Below are positions 8,531-20,483 of a DNA stretch of 64,000 bases, one piece after another. Each line of letters begins with the position of its first letter. Within the stretch, counting starts at the first letter, position 1. The notes under the pieces are model-generated. The model ran no database searches and was not told the origin of the DNA. It saw only the letters and a program-made list of their open reading frames with translations. Made by a program: the position numbers and the translations under genes. This DNA is from Bacteroidia bacterium (GTDB taxonomy: Bacteria > Bacteroidota > Bacteroidia > Flavobacteriales > Flavobacteriaceae): the NCBI GenBank assembly GCA_030430535.1, contig JAUIKY010000001.1, forward strand, positions 62,001 through 126,000, read 5' to 3'.

Positions 8531-9403
8531 ATGATAAAAAACACAAACGATGGTACTAATAATCCACCATCATTGCGTATCGATATAAACTACGGAACAT
8601 GCGAAGACTTACCAGCGTTTTCAACGGGGCCAAAAGGAAATGACCGTGAAAAGCATGAAGCCATTGCGAAGGCTGGTTTTAAAGGAATTCAAGATGGCGA
8701 CCCAAATCTATGTGAAGAATTCAATTTGGAATTAACGGCACACGCCCGTATCAACAAAGTAGGCGATTTGGATAACCTAATGCCCGTTTGGAAAAGTGGA
8801 AACTATAATTGTGCTTCCATCCATTTAGGTTGGGGCATGGAAAGTGATGCCGAAATGGATGCTTTGGTGCAATATGTGATGGAAACTTCAGAAAATTTCG
8901 ATTTTCCTATTTACATTGAAACCCATCGTGCCACGATAACGCAAGATTTGTTCAGAACGGTGGAATTGACCAAGCGTTTCCCCGAAGTGCGGTTCAATGG
9001 CGATTTTTCACATTGGTACACGGGGCAGGAAATGGTGTATGGTGGTATTGAAAACAAGTTGGAATTCATTCAACCCGTGTTCGATAGGGTGCGTTTTATG
9101 CACGGAAGAATCGGTAACCCGGGCTGCATCCAAGTGGATGTAAAGGATAAAAATGCAGATTACGTTCAGCATTTTAAGGAAATGTGGAAACGTTCGTTTT
9201 TAGGCTTTTTAAAATCGGCAGAACCGGGCGATTACATCTGTTTTACGGTAGAGCTGCTTAAAGCCGAAATATTTTATGAAAGAACCATCGTTTCAGATAA
9301 CGGTTCAGAAATTGAGGAAGGCGACCGTTGGCAACAAGCTTTGTTATACAAAGAAATTATTGAGGAGTGCTGGGAAGCAGCTCAAAAGGAAATAGGTAAA
9401 TAG
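8531..9403 (+). CDS. Sugar phosphate isomerase/epimerase-like TIM-barrel protein
   Basis: 290 residues, no signal peptide. The pattern is that of the AP-endonuclease-2/xylose-isomerase-like TIM barrel: alternating strands and helices with candidate metal ligands in IYIETHRA (Glu), FNGDFSHW (Asp, His), FMHGRIG (His) and FTVELL (Glu). Members are divalent-metal isomerases, epimerases, dehydratases or decarboxylases of sugars and sugar acids. Tightly placed between two transporter genes, it probably isomerises or cleaves a sugar brought in by them. In an RG-II locus, apiose, L-galactose or aceric acid products are possible substrates, but nothing in the sequence decides this. Confidence 0.7.
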   Translation: MIKNTNDGTNNPPSLRIDINYGTCEDLPAFSTGPKGNDREKHEAIAKAGFKGIQDGDPNLCEEFNLELTAHARINKVGDLDNLMPVWKSGNYNCASIHLGWGMESDAEMDALVQYVMETSENFDFPIYIETHRATITQDLFRTVELTKRFPEVRFNGDFSHWYTGQEMVYGGIENKLEFIQPVFDRVRFMHGRIGNPGCIQVDVKDKNADYVQHFKEMWKRSFLGFLKSAEPGDYICFTVELLKAEIFYERTIVSDNGSEIEEGDRWQQALLYKEIIEECWEAAQKEIGK

Positions 9404-9467
9404 TTTCAAAACGAATTTGATAAAACAATCATATAGCTGTGAAAAAGCGTATTCATAATTAAGAAAA

Positions 9468-10841
9468 ATGGAACAAAAAAAAGGAAGTTTAAAAAGTACG
9501 ATAACGGTATCGCTTACTAATTATTTAGATGCAGGCGCGATTGTAGCTGGGGCAAGTGGATTAACGCTTTGGCAAAATTATCTTGGACTTACAGAAGGGC
9601 ATCTTGGTTGGCTAAATGCCATTAGTGCCAACGCTTTTGGAGCTGCCATAGGTGCGATTATTGGCGGTTTTCTTGCCGATAAATATGGGAGAAAAAAGAT
9701 TTATACCTACAACATGTTGGTATACATGTTGGGCGTGGCCATTATCATATTCACTGTAAACTTCCCGATGTTGTTGTCAGGGTTTTTAATTACCGGAATA
9801 TCCGTAGGGATTGGTGTTCCGGCGTCATGGACCTATATTTCCGAAAATTCCGAGGTTAGAAATCGCGGCCGTAACATGGGTATTTCGCAATTTGCATGGG
9901 GTGTAGGGCCAACCATCATTTTAATTTTAGGCATGTTGCTCGCTCCGGGTATAGATGATGCTTCAGCGGGTGTTTTATTCAAATATGTAAAAGATATTGC
10001 TGCATTGTTCATAGGAAGTGATGCGAGTATTGAGGCTGTTAACGTATTCAGTAGCCGCCTTATTTTTGGTTCGTTGTTCATTGTAGCTTTTATAGCTTGG
10101 AACCTTCAGCGTAAGCTCGAAGAATCTAAAGAATGGTTAGAGGCCAAAGAAAAGCAAAAGCAAAGCAAAGAAAAAGTGCCCAGTGTTTTTGCGTCTTTTG
10201 GAACACTGCTCACCAACAAAGTAAATATTAGAACCATGCTTTTTTTAGCAGGAATTTATGTCACTTGGAATATGGTGGCTTCCGTAATGGGCTTTTTTCA
10301 ACAACACATTTATGAAACGGCAGGTGGACTTTCCAATGAAGATGCCAATATGGTATCGGCCATTCAATGGCTCATCATTATTGCAGTGACGTATTTTGGT
10401 TTTTCAATGCTTATCGATAAAGTCAATCAACGTATGTTATATTTTATCGGTACGGGAATAGGGATTGTAGCATGGGGCATCCTTATTTTTATAGGTATCA
10501 AAAATTACATTGCTTTGTGGGCCTTTACTATTTTGTGGGGCGTACATGCAGGAATAAGCGTTCAGGCTTTTTATGCTCTGTGGGCTTCAGAACTGTTCCC
10601 AGCCAAATACCGTGCTGCAGCTCAAGGAATCATGTTTTTTGCGGTTAGGGCTATAGCCGCCATCTGGGGATTTGGCTTTGTCTTCATTTATGGGGAACAC
10701 GGCGAAGGGTTCCACACAGCAGCTTATGTTATGATTGGCTTGCTCATTGTGGCTTTAATAATAGGAACGATTTGGACGCCAAAAACACAAGGAAAAACAT
10801 TAGAGCAAATTACAGAAGAACGTTACGGAGACGATATTTAA
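9468..10841 (+). CDS. MFS sugar transporter
   Basis: 457 residues with about twelve hydrophobic helices. The MFS loop 2-3 signature is clear in GGFLADKYGRKKIYTYNM. A GISVGIGVPASWTYISENSEVRNRGR segment and ALWASELFPAKYRAAAQGIMFF match the sugar-porter (PF00083-like) pattern, and the C-terminus ends in TPKTQGKTLEQITEERYG. It sits in the inner membrane and most likely imports a monosaccharide or small glycoside using a cation gradient. It is the second importer in this cytoplasmic module (the other is the SSS gene at 6919), so two different products are probably taken up. Confidence 0.85.
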   Translation: MEQKKGSLKSTITVSLTNYLDAGAIVAGASGLTLWQNYLGLTEGHLGWLNAISANAFGAAIGAIIGGFLADKYGRKKIYTYNMLVYMLGVAIIIFTVNFPMLLSGFLITGISVGIGVPASWTYISENSEVRNRGRNMGISQFAWGVGPTIILILGMLLAPGIDDASAGVLFKYVKDIAALFIGSDASIEAVNVFSSRLIFGSLFIVAFIAWNLQRKLEESKEWLEAKEKQKQSKEKVPSVFASFGTLLTNKVNIRTMLFLAGIYVTWNMVASVMGFFQQHIYETAGGLSNEDANMVSAIQWLIIIAVTYFGFSMLIDKVNQRMLYFIGTGIGIVAWGILIFIGIKNYIALWAFTILWGVHAGISVQAFYALWASELFPAKYRAAAQGIMFFAVRAIAAIWGFGFVFIYGEHGEGFHTAAYVMIGLLIVALIIGTIWTPKTQGKTLEQITEERYGDDI

Positions 10842-10879
10842 AACAATATTCATATAATTAAAAAAAGAAATTGAAACAG

Positions 10880-13009
10880 ATGGAAAAATCAAAATTACCG
10901 CATACCGATTCTAATGCAACATGGATTTGGTATCCGGGCGATTTCGAAATTTGGTTGAGTAATAAAATGCAAGTACGGCGTACCGAGCGTGAAGCGGTTT
11001 TTCCACCGCTTTGGCGTTATTATAGTCCGTACCCTTTAGTAACTTTTCAAACAGAGGTGGATTTGCCCGAGGAAGACGATGTGAAAATACATTCCGAAGG
11101 GCCTTTTCAATTATTGATTGATGATGTTCAGATTTATGGACAACCCAAATCGATTAAAATTTCTGCCGGAAAACATAAAATTTCCTTTAAAGTATATAAC
11201 CAAGAAGTGTTACCAGCCATTTATATCGATGGCAAATACGTGAAATCGAATGCGTCTTGGAACGTAACTAACGAAGATAAACTTTGGATTGACGAAGAAG
11301 GTAAAGCGCAACAATCTGGTACACCATGGGTGCCAGTTGGGTCGTGGAACTTTGATGAACCAGAAGCCAAACCTTCCGAATTTCAACTGGCTACAGAACC
11401 TTGGGAAGCCAAGAGTACTGAAAAAACCGAAGGTGGTGAACTGATTGATTTTGGAAAAGAAACCTTCGGCTACATCAAATTACACGGATTAAAAGGCAAG
11501 GGTAAATTAACATTGTATTACGGCGAATCTCGCGAAGAAGCTTTGAGCACTGATAAATGCGAAACTTTAGACAATTTGTATTTTGACGGTAGCCAGTCCG
11601 AAACCTATATATTAGATAATTCAAAAGCATTTCGTTACGTGCAGGTACAAAAAGATGCTTCGGTGGAGTACGATTCCATTTCCATGTTATACGAATACCT
11701 GCCGTTGGAGTACCGTGGCAGTTTTAAATCTTCTGATGATTTATTGAACCAAATCTGGGATGTTTCAGCATACACCATGCACCTCACCACGCGTGAATTT
11801 TTTATCGATGGCATAAAACGCGACCGATGGATTTGGGCTGGCGATGCCTACCAAAGTTATTTGATGAACTATTACTTGTTCTTCGATTCGCCTTCGGTAG
11901 AGCGCACAATAGCAGCCCTTCGTGGAAAAGAACCGGTTACGGCACACATCAACATCATTATGGATTATTCGTTGTATTGGTTTATTGGCATTTACGATTA
12001 CTACTTGTACACTGGCGACACCAAGTTTATCAAAACGTACTATCCGCGCATGAAAACCTTAATGGATTATTGTCTGGGAAGACGAAACGAAAACGGGTTT
12101 TTAGAGCCTTTGGAAGGCGACTGGGTATTTATCGATTGGGCCGACGGTTTACCAAAAACGGGCGAAGTAAGTTTTGAACAGTTGTTATTGGCTAAAAGTT
12201 TAGAGGCCATGGCGGTAAGCGCAAAAATTGCTGGTGAGATTGAAGATGAGAAGGGATACGAGCAGTTGGCAGCCGATTTAAAAGCAAAACTCTTCGATGT
12301 GTTTTGGGATGAAGATAATCAAGTGATGAAGCACCAACGCATCGGTGGTGAAATTCAAGATATCGTTACTCGCTACGCTAATATGTTTGGTATCTTTTTT
12401 GATTATTTCAACGAAGCCCAAAAGCAAAGTGTAAAAGATAAAGTGTTGCTAAATGATGATATTTTAGAAATCACAACCCCATATATGCGGTTTTACGAAT
12501 TGGAAGCCCTTTGTGCCATGGGCGAACAAGCGTTTGTTTTAGGTGAAATCCGTGATTATTGGGGTGGTATGTTAGATTTGGGAGCGACTTCATTTTGGGA
12601 AAAGTACGACCCTAAACAAAAGGGCACCGAGCATTTGGAAATGTATGGAAGACCTTACGGAAAAAGCCTTTGCCATGCTTGGGGGGCAAGCCCAATTTAT
12701 TTATTCGGTAGGTACTATTTAGGTGTTGAGCCAACCGCGCCAGGCTATTCAGAATATACCGTTAAACCCAATTTAGGCGGATTGGAATGGATAGAAGGAC
12801 AAGTGCCAACACCAAATGGAACGGTAGAATTATACATAAACACAAGCGAAATAAAAGTAAAGGCCTCAGAAGGTGAGGGCACGCTAATTTTCAACAGTGA
12901 AACTCAGCCTTCTACAAATCACGGAACGGTATCGGCATGTGGTGAAAATAAATATCAACTCACCATTAAACCAAACACCGAATATGCAATCAAATATAAA
13001 GCACTATAA
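10880..13009 (+). CDS. GH78-like alpha-L-rhamnosidase, cytoplasmic
   Basis: I take ATG 10880 as the start; the track's 10871 is a TTG three codons earlier. About 709 residues with no signal peptide. The N-terminal beta-sandwich region leads to the (alpha/alpha)6 barrel with REFFIDGIKRDRWIWAGDAYQS, equivalent to the GH78 DCPxRxxxGWxGD acid segment. GATSFWEKYDP in the second half carries the presumed catalytic base Glu, and a C-terminal beta-sandwich follows. The IDGIKRDR variant differs from the secreted GH78 at 56444, so the two are not recent duplicates. Cytoplasmic action on small rhamnosides imported by the neighbouring transporters is likely. The next gene starts 9 bp downstream. Confidence 0.82.
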   Translation: MEKSKLPHTDSNATWIWYPGDFEIWLSNKMQVRRTEREAVFPPLWRYYSPYPLVTFQTEVDLPEEDDVKIHSEGPFQLLIDDVQIYGQPKSIKISAGKHKISFKVYNQEVLPAIYIDGKYVKSNASWNVTNEDKLWIDEEGKAQQSGTPWVPVGSWNFDEPEAKPSEFQLATEPWEAKSTEKTEGGELIDFGKETFGYIKLHGLKGKGKLTLYYGESREEALSTDKCETLDNLYFDGSQSETYILDNSKAFRYVQVQKDASVEYDSISMLYEYLPLEYRGSFKSSDDLLNQIWDVSAYTMHLTTREFFIDGIKRDRWIWAGDAYQSYLMNYYLFFDSPSVERTIAALRGKEPVTAHINIIMDYSLYWFIGIYDYYLYTGDTKFIKTYYPRMKTLMDYCLGRRNENGFLEPLEGDWVFIDWADGLPKTGEVSFEQLLLAKSLEAMAVSAKIAGEIEDEKGYEQLAADLKAKLFDVFWDEDNQVMKHQRIGGEIQDIVTRYANMFGIFFDYFNEAQKQSVKDKVLLNDDILEITTPYMRFYELEALCAMGEQAFVLGEIRDYWGGMLDLGATSFWEKYDPKQKGTEHLEMYGRPYGKSLCHAWGASPIYLFGRYYLGVEPTAPGYSEYTVKPNLGGLEWIEGQVPTPNGTVELYINTSEIKVKASEGEGTLIFNSETQPSTNHGTVSACGENKYQLTIKPNTEYAIKYKAL

Positions 13010-13018
13010 ATTTTTATA

Positions 13019-15874
13019 ATGAATACGTTTTTAAAAAAGTTATCTTTTCTATTAGTTTTTACGGGGGTGACCGCATTAGCGCAAAACACCGAAATTCAAT
13101 ACTTATCGGGTACGGGATACCAAGACACCAAAGAGTGGGAGTTTAAAGTGTCTGACGGACGAAAAAGTGGTGAGTGGTCAACCATCAATGTGCCATCAGT
13201 TTGGGAGCAAGAAGGTTTCGGAACATATCAATACGGTATCCGTTTTTACGGAAAGCCGTTTCCCGATGGTATTGCCGACGAGGTAGGCTATTACAAATAC
13301 ACTTTTGAAGTGCCTAAAGCATGGGAAAACAAACGCGTTAACATTGTCTTCGATGGGTCGATGACCGATACCGAGGTGCGAATCAACGACCGCTCGGTTA
13401 CAGGAGACATACACCAAGGTGCCTTTTACCGATTTCAATACGAAATTACCGATTTATTAAAGTACGGTAAAGAAAACTTGCTTGAAGTTACAGTAAGTAA
13501 GGAATCTAAAAATGCCAGTGTTAATCTAGCTGAACGCCGAGCCGATTATTGGAATTTTGGCGGTATTTTCCGTCCGGTATTTTTAGAAGCGCTTCCTGCA
13601 ACACATATTGATTATGCGGCTTTAAAGGCTGAAGCTGATGGTGCTTTTGAAGCTAACTTATTTTTAGGAAGTGGAGCAAAAAACATTTCAGCTGAAATCA
13701 CAATTACTGACGAAAATGGAAAAAAATTAGGAGCAACCGTAAAAGCTAAAGGTGTTGATGGTGCCGATAAAATTCATTTAGAGGAAAGCTTTAAAAATGT
13801 TAAGCAGTGGACGGCTGAAACACCTAATTTATATAAAGCAGAAATTAAACTTCTGAAAGATGGCGAAGTCGTTCATCAAATTACCGAAACCATCGGGTTT
13901 AGAACTATTGAAATCCGTAAAGGTGATGGCATTTATGTAAACGGTCAGCGTGTATTGATGAAAGGCATTAACCGCCACAGTTTTTGGCCAGAATCCGGTA
14001 GAACGTTAAACAAAGAGTTGAATTATGCCGATGTGCGTTTAATCAAAGAAATGAACATGAATGCGGTACGTCTATCGCATTATCCGCCAGACCCGGAATT
14101 TCTGCAAGCTTGCGACGAGTTGGGCTTGTATGTGATGAATGAATTGGCCGGATGGCACGGACATTACGATGATGCCGTTGGAAAAAAACTAGTAAAGGAA
14201 ATGGTAACGCGCGATTTAAACCATCCGAGTATCATTTTCTGGTCTAACGGAAATGAAGGTGGTTGGAATACCAATTTAGATGATCAATTCGATATTTGGG
14301 ATTTACAAAAGCGTCCGGTTTTACATCCACAACAAGAACACAATGGCGTGGAAACCATGCACTACCGTTCGTATGGCGAAACCTTGGAATATTTTAGAGA
14401 CGATAATATATTTATGCCTACCGAGTACCTTCACGGGCTTTACGATGGCGGGCACGGTGCTGGTTTTGACGATTACTGGGAGGTAATGCGCAAGCACCCA
14501 CGTAGCGGTGGCGGTTATCTTTGGGTGTTCGCTGATGAAGGTATAGCACGTACCGACCAAGATGGGCGCATCGACAACCAAGGAAACTATGGAGCCGATG
14601 GCATCGTTGGCCCACATCACGAAAAGGAAGGCAGTTTCTTTACCGTAAAAGAAGTATGGTCGCCCGTAATGATTATGGAAAAACCAGAATTGCCAAACGA
14701 TTTTGAAGGTACCTTCACCATCGAAAACCGCTACGATTTTACCAATACCAATACTTGTACTTTTGAATGGGAATTAGTGAATTTTGCTTCTCCACTAGAC
14801 GGAAAAGAAGGCAGAAAATCCTTTAGAAAAGGAACGGTAAAAGCGCCAAATATAGAACCGCACGGCAAAGGCAAGTTAAAACTGGATTTACCAAACAGTT
14901 GGCAAGATGCCGATGTGCTTTACGTAAAAGTTACGGATAAAAACGGCCACGAATTATGGACTTGGGATTTCACTTGGGATAAAAAAGTAGGAAGAAAATT
15001 AAATTCTGGTAAAGTGAAATTGGAAGAAACCGATGAAGCCTACACCGTATCAGCGGCAAAAACTGAAGTGAAATTTGATAAAGCTTCCGGAAAATTAGTT
15101 GAAGTTAAACAAAATGGAAACACTATCAGTTTAACTAATGGACCAAAAATCATCATGGCACGTCGTGGCGATAGAACATTGGACGGAACGGTTAACCCTG
15201 ATTTCCTAAAAGGTGAAGACCGTATTTATAAGGAATTCGATTGTTGGGATGAAGAGGTAAACTGTTCAGAAAATTTATTGAATATTTCTGCAAAAGAGGA
15301 AAAAGGTAAAGTAGTGGTTGAAGCTAACTATCACGGCATTCTTCAAAAAGTGGTTTGGACGATTGATGCTGAAGGTTTAATCCAGCTAGATTATGAATAC
15401 GAATACAACGGTGTGGTAGATTTGGCCGGTGTATATTTCGATTATCCCGAAGAAAAAATGCAGTCTAAAAAATGGTTAGGAGACGGACCATACCGTGTGT
15501 GGCAAAACCGTTTGAAAGGCACCACTTTAGATATTTGGGAGAATGATTATAATGACCCGATTCCTGGAGAGTCATTTAATTACCCGGAGTTTAAAGGCTA
15601 TTTCAATAACTGGCAATGGGCAGAATTCACCACTGAAGAAGGACAGATTTACATTGAAAATAAAGGAACGGATACCTACTTAGGGGTGTATTCGCCTCGT
15701 GATGGCCGTGATGCTCTGTTGTACACCATTCCAAATACAGGAATTGCAGTATTGGATGTTATTCCGCCAGCTAGAAATAAGGTAAATGCTACCGATTTAG
15801 TGGGACCATCATCGCAACCAAAATGGCTAAACGGATTGCAAAAACGTACGGTGTATTTAAAGTTTGATAAATGA
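13019..15874 (+). CDS. GH2 family exo-glycosidase, exported
   Basis: 951 residues with a signal peptide (MNTFLKKLSFLLVFTGVTALAQ). The order is N-terminal jelly roll, Ig-like domain, catalytic TIM barrel and extra C-terminal beta domains. The acid/base is Glu413 in WSNGNEGGW and the nucleophile Glu469 in MPTEYLHG. GH2 covers beta-galactosidase, beta-glucuronidase, beta-galacturonidase and alpha-L-arabinopyranosidase activities, several of which are used on pectin side chains. The SNGNEGG context differs from LacZ-type SLGNEAG (seen in the 17199 gene), so the two GH2 proteins probably have different substrates. Activity is not assigned. It is the first of the run of exported enzymes in this operon. 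Confidence 0.85.
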   Translation: MNTFLKKLSFLLVFTGVTALAQNTEIQYLSGTGYQDTKEWEFKVSDGRKSGEWSTINVPSVWEQEGFGTYQYGIRFYGKPFPDGIADEVGYYKYTFEVPKAWENKRVNIVFDGSMTDTEVRINDRSVTGDIHQGAFYRFQYEITDLLKYGKENLLEVTVSKESKNASVNLAERRADYWNFGGIFRPVFLEALPATHIDYAALKAEADGAFEANLFLGSGAKNISAEITITDENGKKLGATVKAKGVDGADKIHLEESFKNVKQWTAETPNLYKAEIKLLKDGEVVHQITETIGFRTIEIRKGDGIYVNGQRVLMKGINRHSFWPESGRTLNKELNYADVRLIKEMNMNAVRLSHYPPDPEFLQACDELGLYVMNELAGWHGHYDDAVGKKLVKEMVTRDLNHPSIIFWSNGNEGGWNTNLDDQFDIWDLQKRPVLHPQQEHNGVETMHYRSYGETLEYFRDDNIFMPTEYLHGLYDGGHGAGFDDYWEVMRKHPRSGGGYLWVFADEGIARTDQDGRIDNQGNYGADGIVGPHHEKEGSFFTVKEVWSPVMIMEKPELPNDFEGTFTIENRYDFTNTNTCTFEWELVNFASPLDGKEGRKSFRKGTVKAPNIEPHGKGKLKLDLPNSWQDADVLYVKVTDKNGHELWTWDFTWDKKVGRKLNSGKVKLEETDEAYTVSAAKTEVKFDKASGKLVEVKQNGNTISLTNGPKIIMARRGDRTLDGTVNPDFLKGEDRIYKEFDCWDEEVNCSENLLNISAKEEKGKVVVEANYHGILQKVVWTIDAEGLIQLDYEYEYNGVVDLAGVYFDYPEEKMQSKKWLGDGPYRVWQNRLKGTTLDIWENDYNDPIPGESFNYPEFKGYFNNWQWAEFTTEEGQIYIENKGTDTYLGVYSPRDGRDALLYTIPNTGIAVLDVIPPARNKVNATDLVGPSSQPKWLNGLQKRTVYLKFDK

Positions 15875-15879
15875 CTTTT

Positions 15880-15985
15880 GTCAACCTGAAATGTCACACT
15901 GAGCGGAGCCGAAGTGTTTTTCAGGTTCTCATTAAGTTTATAGGATTGAGTATTATGAGATTCCGAAATAAATTTGGAATGACAT
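15880..15985. repeat. Flavobacterial palindromic intergenic repeat, composite
   Basis: An outer pair GTCAACCTGAAA ... TTTCAGGTTCTCA encloses CACACTGAGCGGAGCCGAAGTGT (15896-15918). A second unit, TGAGATTCCGAAATAAATTTGGAATGACAT (15956-15985), follows. Units of the form GTCAyyCyGAA-nnnnn-TTCrGrrTCTCA recur at 25311 and 30222 in this window. They fill most of the 130-bp gap between the GH2 gene and the next lipoprotein gene. No coding potential. Confidence 0.65.
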
Positions 15986-16004
15986 AAAAAAATAGAATTT
16001 TAAA

Positions 16005-17144
16005 ATGAAAACGAAAAACATAATACAATTTGTTGCTGTAATCGGGCTTTTAGCTTCAGTAATTGGATGCGCTTCAAAAACTGAAAAGTTAAAGAAACGT
16101 GAGATTACCGATGCCGTAATGCAAGAAATCTACGAAGAGATTAAAACGCCGTATAAGTATGGATTGGTCATGGTGCCTACCGACAATTCATATAAAATGG
16201 ATTGTCCGAGTATCTTCCGAAAAGATGGAAAATGGTATATGACATATTTGATTTTTGAGGGGCGCGGTTACGAAACTTGGTTGGCCGAAAGTGATGATTT
16301 GTTAAACTGGAATCACTTAGGAAAAGTGATGTCATTTTCAAAAGACACCACTGAGTGGGACGTCAACCAAAAAGCGGGATATATTGCTTTGCAGGACCCG
16401 ACTTGGGGCGGTTCGTACAAATGGAACACGTACGACGATAAATATTGGATGAGTTATTTTGGTGGAAATACCACGGGCTATGAGGCTGGAATTTTATCCA
16501 TGGGCATGGCTTACACTGAAAAGTCGCCAACCGAACCACACGAATTTAAAAGACTACCAGAACCGGTTTTAAGACCAAATGACGATAAGGCCAAATGGTG
16601 GGATAACAGCACAATGTACAAAAGTTCTGTAATTCGTGATGTTGAAAATGAAACCGGTCATGAATTCATCATGTATTACAACGCCCGTGGCGATAGTATC
16701 AATCCAGCTAAAGGAGCAGAGCGCATTGCTATGGCGGTATCAAACGATATGAAAAACTGGAAACGTTACGGCGACGCCCCGTTAATCAATCATCATCGAG
16801 GCATTTCGGGTGATGCGTATATCCAACGTATCAACGATACTTGGGTGATGTTCTATTTTGGAGCGTTTTGGACGGGTTGGGACCAAGGGGCTTTCAATCG
16901 CTTTGCCGTTTCTAACGATTTAATCCATTGGAAAGACTGGGAAGGCGATAATTTAATTGAGTCTTCTGAGCCTTTTGATGAGCAATTTGCACATAAATCC
17001 TTTGTAGTGAAACATGATGGCATCGTGTATCATTATTATTGTGCCGTAAATAAAGCTGGGCAACGCGGTATAGCATTGGCGACCTCAAAAGACATAGGAA
17101 AAAGCGATTTGCATTTTGTGGCAATCGAATCGGATAAAAAATAG
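16005..17144 (+). CDS. GH43/GH117-like five-bladed beta-propeller lipoprotein
   Basis: 379 residues. Lipoprotein signal MKTKNIIQFVAVIGLLASVIGC with Cys22 as the acyl site. The body shows repeated propeller features: DCPSIFRKDGKWYMTYL, ETWLAESDDLLNWNHLG, AMAVSNDMKNWKRYG and FAVSNDLIHWKDWEG, each with the S-x-D-x-x-x-W strand-turn of GH43, GH117 and GH130-type five-bladed propellers. The acidic residue in DCPSIF is a plausible catalytic base. The family is uncertain: GH43 (arabinofuranosidase or galactosidase) is the usual annotation, and the protein may instead belong to an uncharacterised clan member. It is anchored in the outer membrane or periplasmic face with the other exo-enzymes of the operon. 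Confidence 0.65.
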   Translation: MKTKNIIQFVAVIGLLASVIGCASKTEKLKKREITDAVMQEIYEEIKTPYKYGLVMVPTDNSYKMDCPSIFRKDGKWYMTYLIFEGRGYETWLAESDDLLNWNHLGKVMSFSKDTTEWDVNQKAGYIALQDPTWGGSYKWNTYDDKYWMSYFGGNTTGYEAGILSMGMAYTEKSPTEPHEFKRLPEPVLRPNDDKAKWWDNSTMYKSSVIRDVENETGHEFIMYYNARGDSINPAKGAERIAMAVSNDMKNWKRYGDAPLINHHRGISGDAYIQRINDTWVMFYFGAFWTGWDQGAFNRFAVSNDLIHWKDWEGDNLIESSEPFDEQFAHKSFVVKHDGIVYHYYCAVNKAGQRGIALATSKDIGKSDLHFVAIESDKK

Positions 17145-17153
17145 AAGAAAAGA

Positions 17154-17173
17154 TTGTCACCTAGGCATGACAA
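17154..17173. repeat. Short inverted repeat between genes
   Basis: TTGTCA (17154-17159) and TGACAA (17168-17173) flank CCTAGGCA. It is probably a remnant of the GTCA...TGAC palindromic repeat family seen elsewhere in the window, not a terminator, because no T tract follows. Confidence 0.4.
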
Positions 17174-17189
17174 TAACTCAATATTTTAA

Positions 17190-20482
<3,293 letters not shown>

Positions 20483-20483
<1 letters not shown>

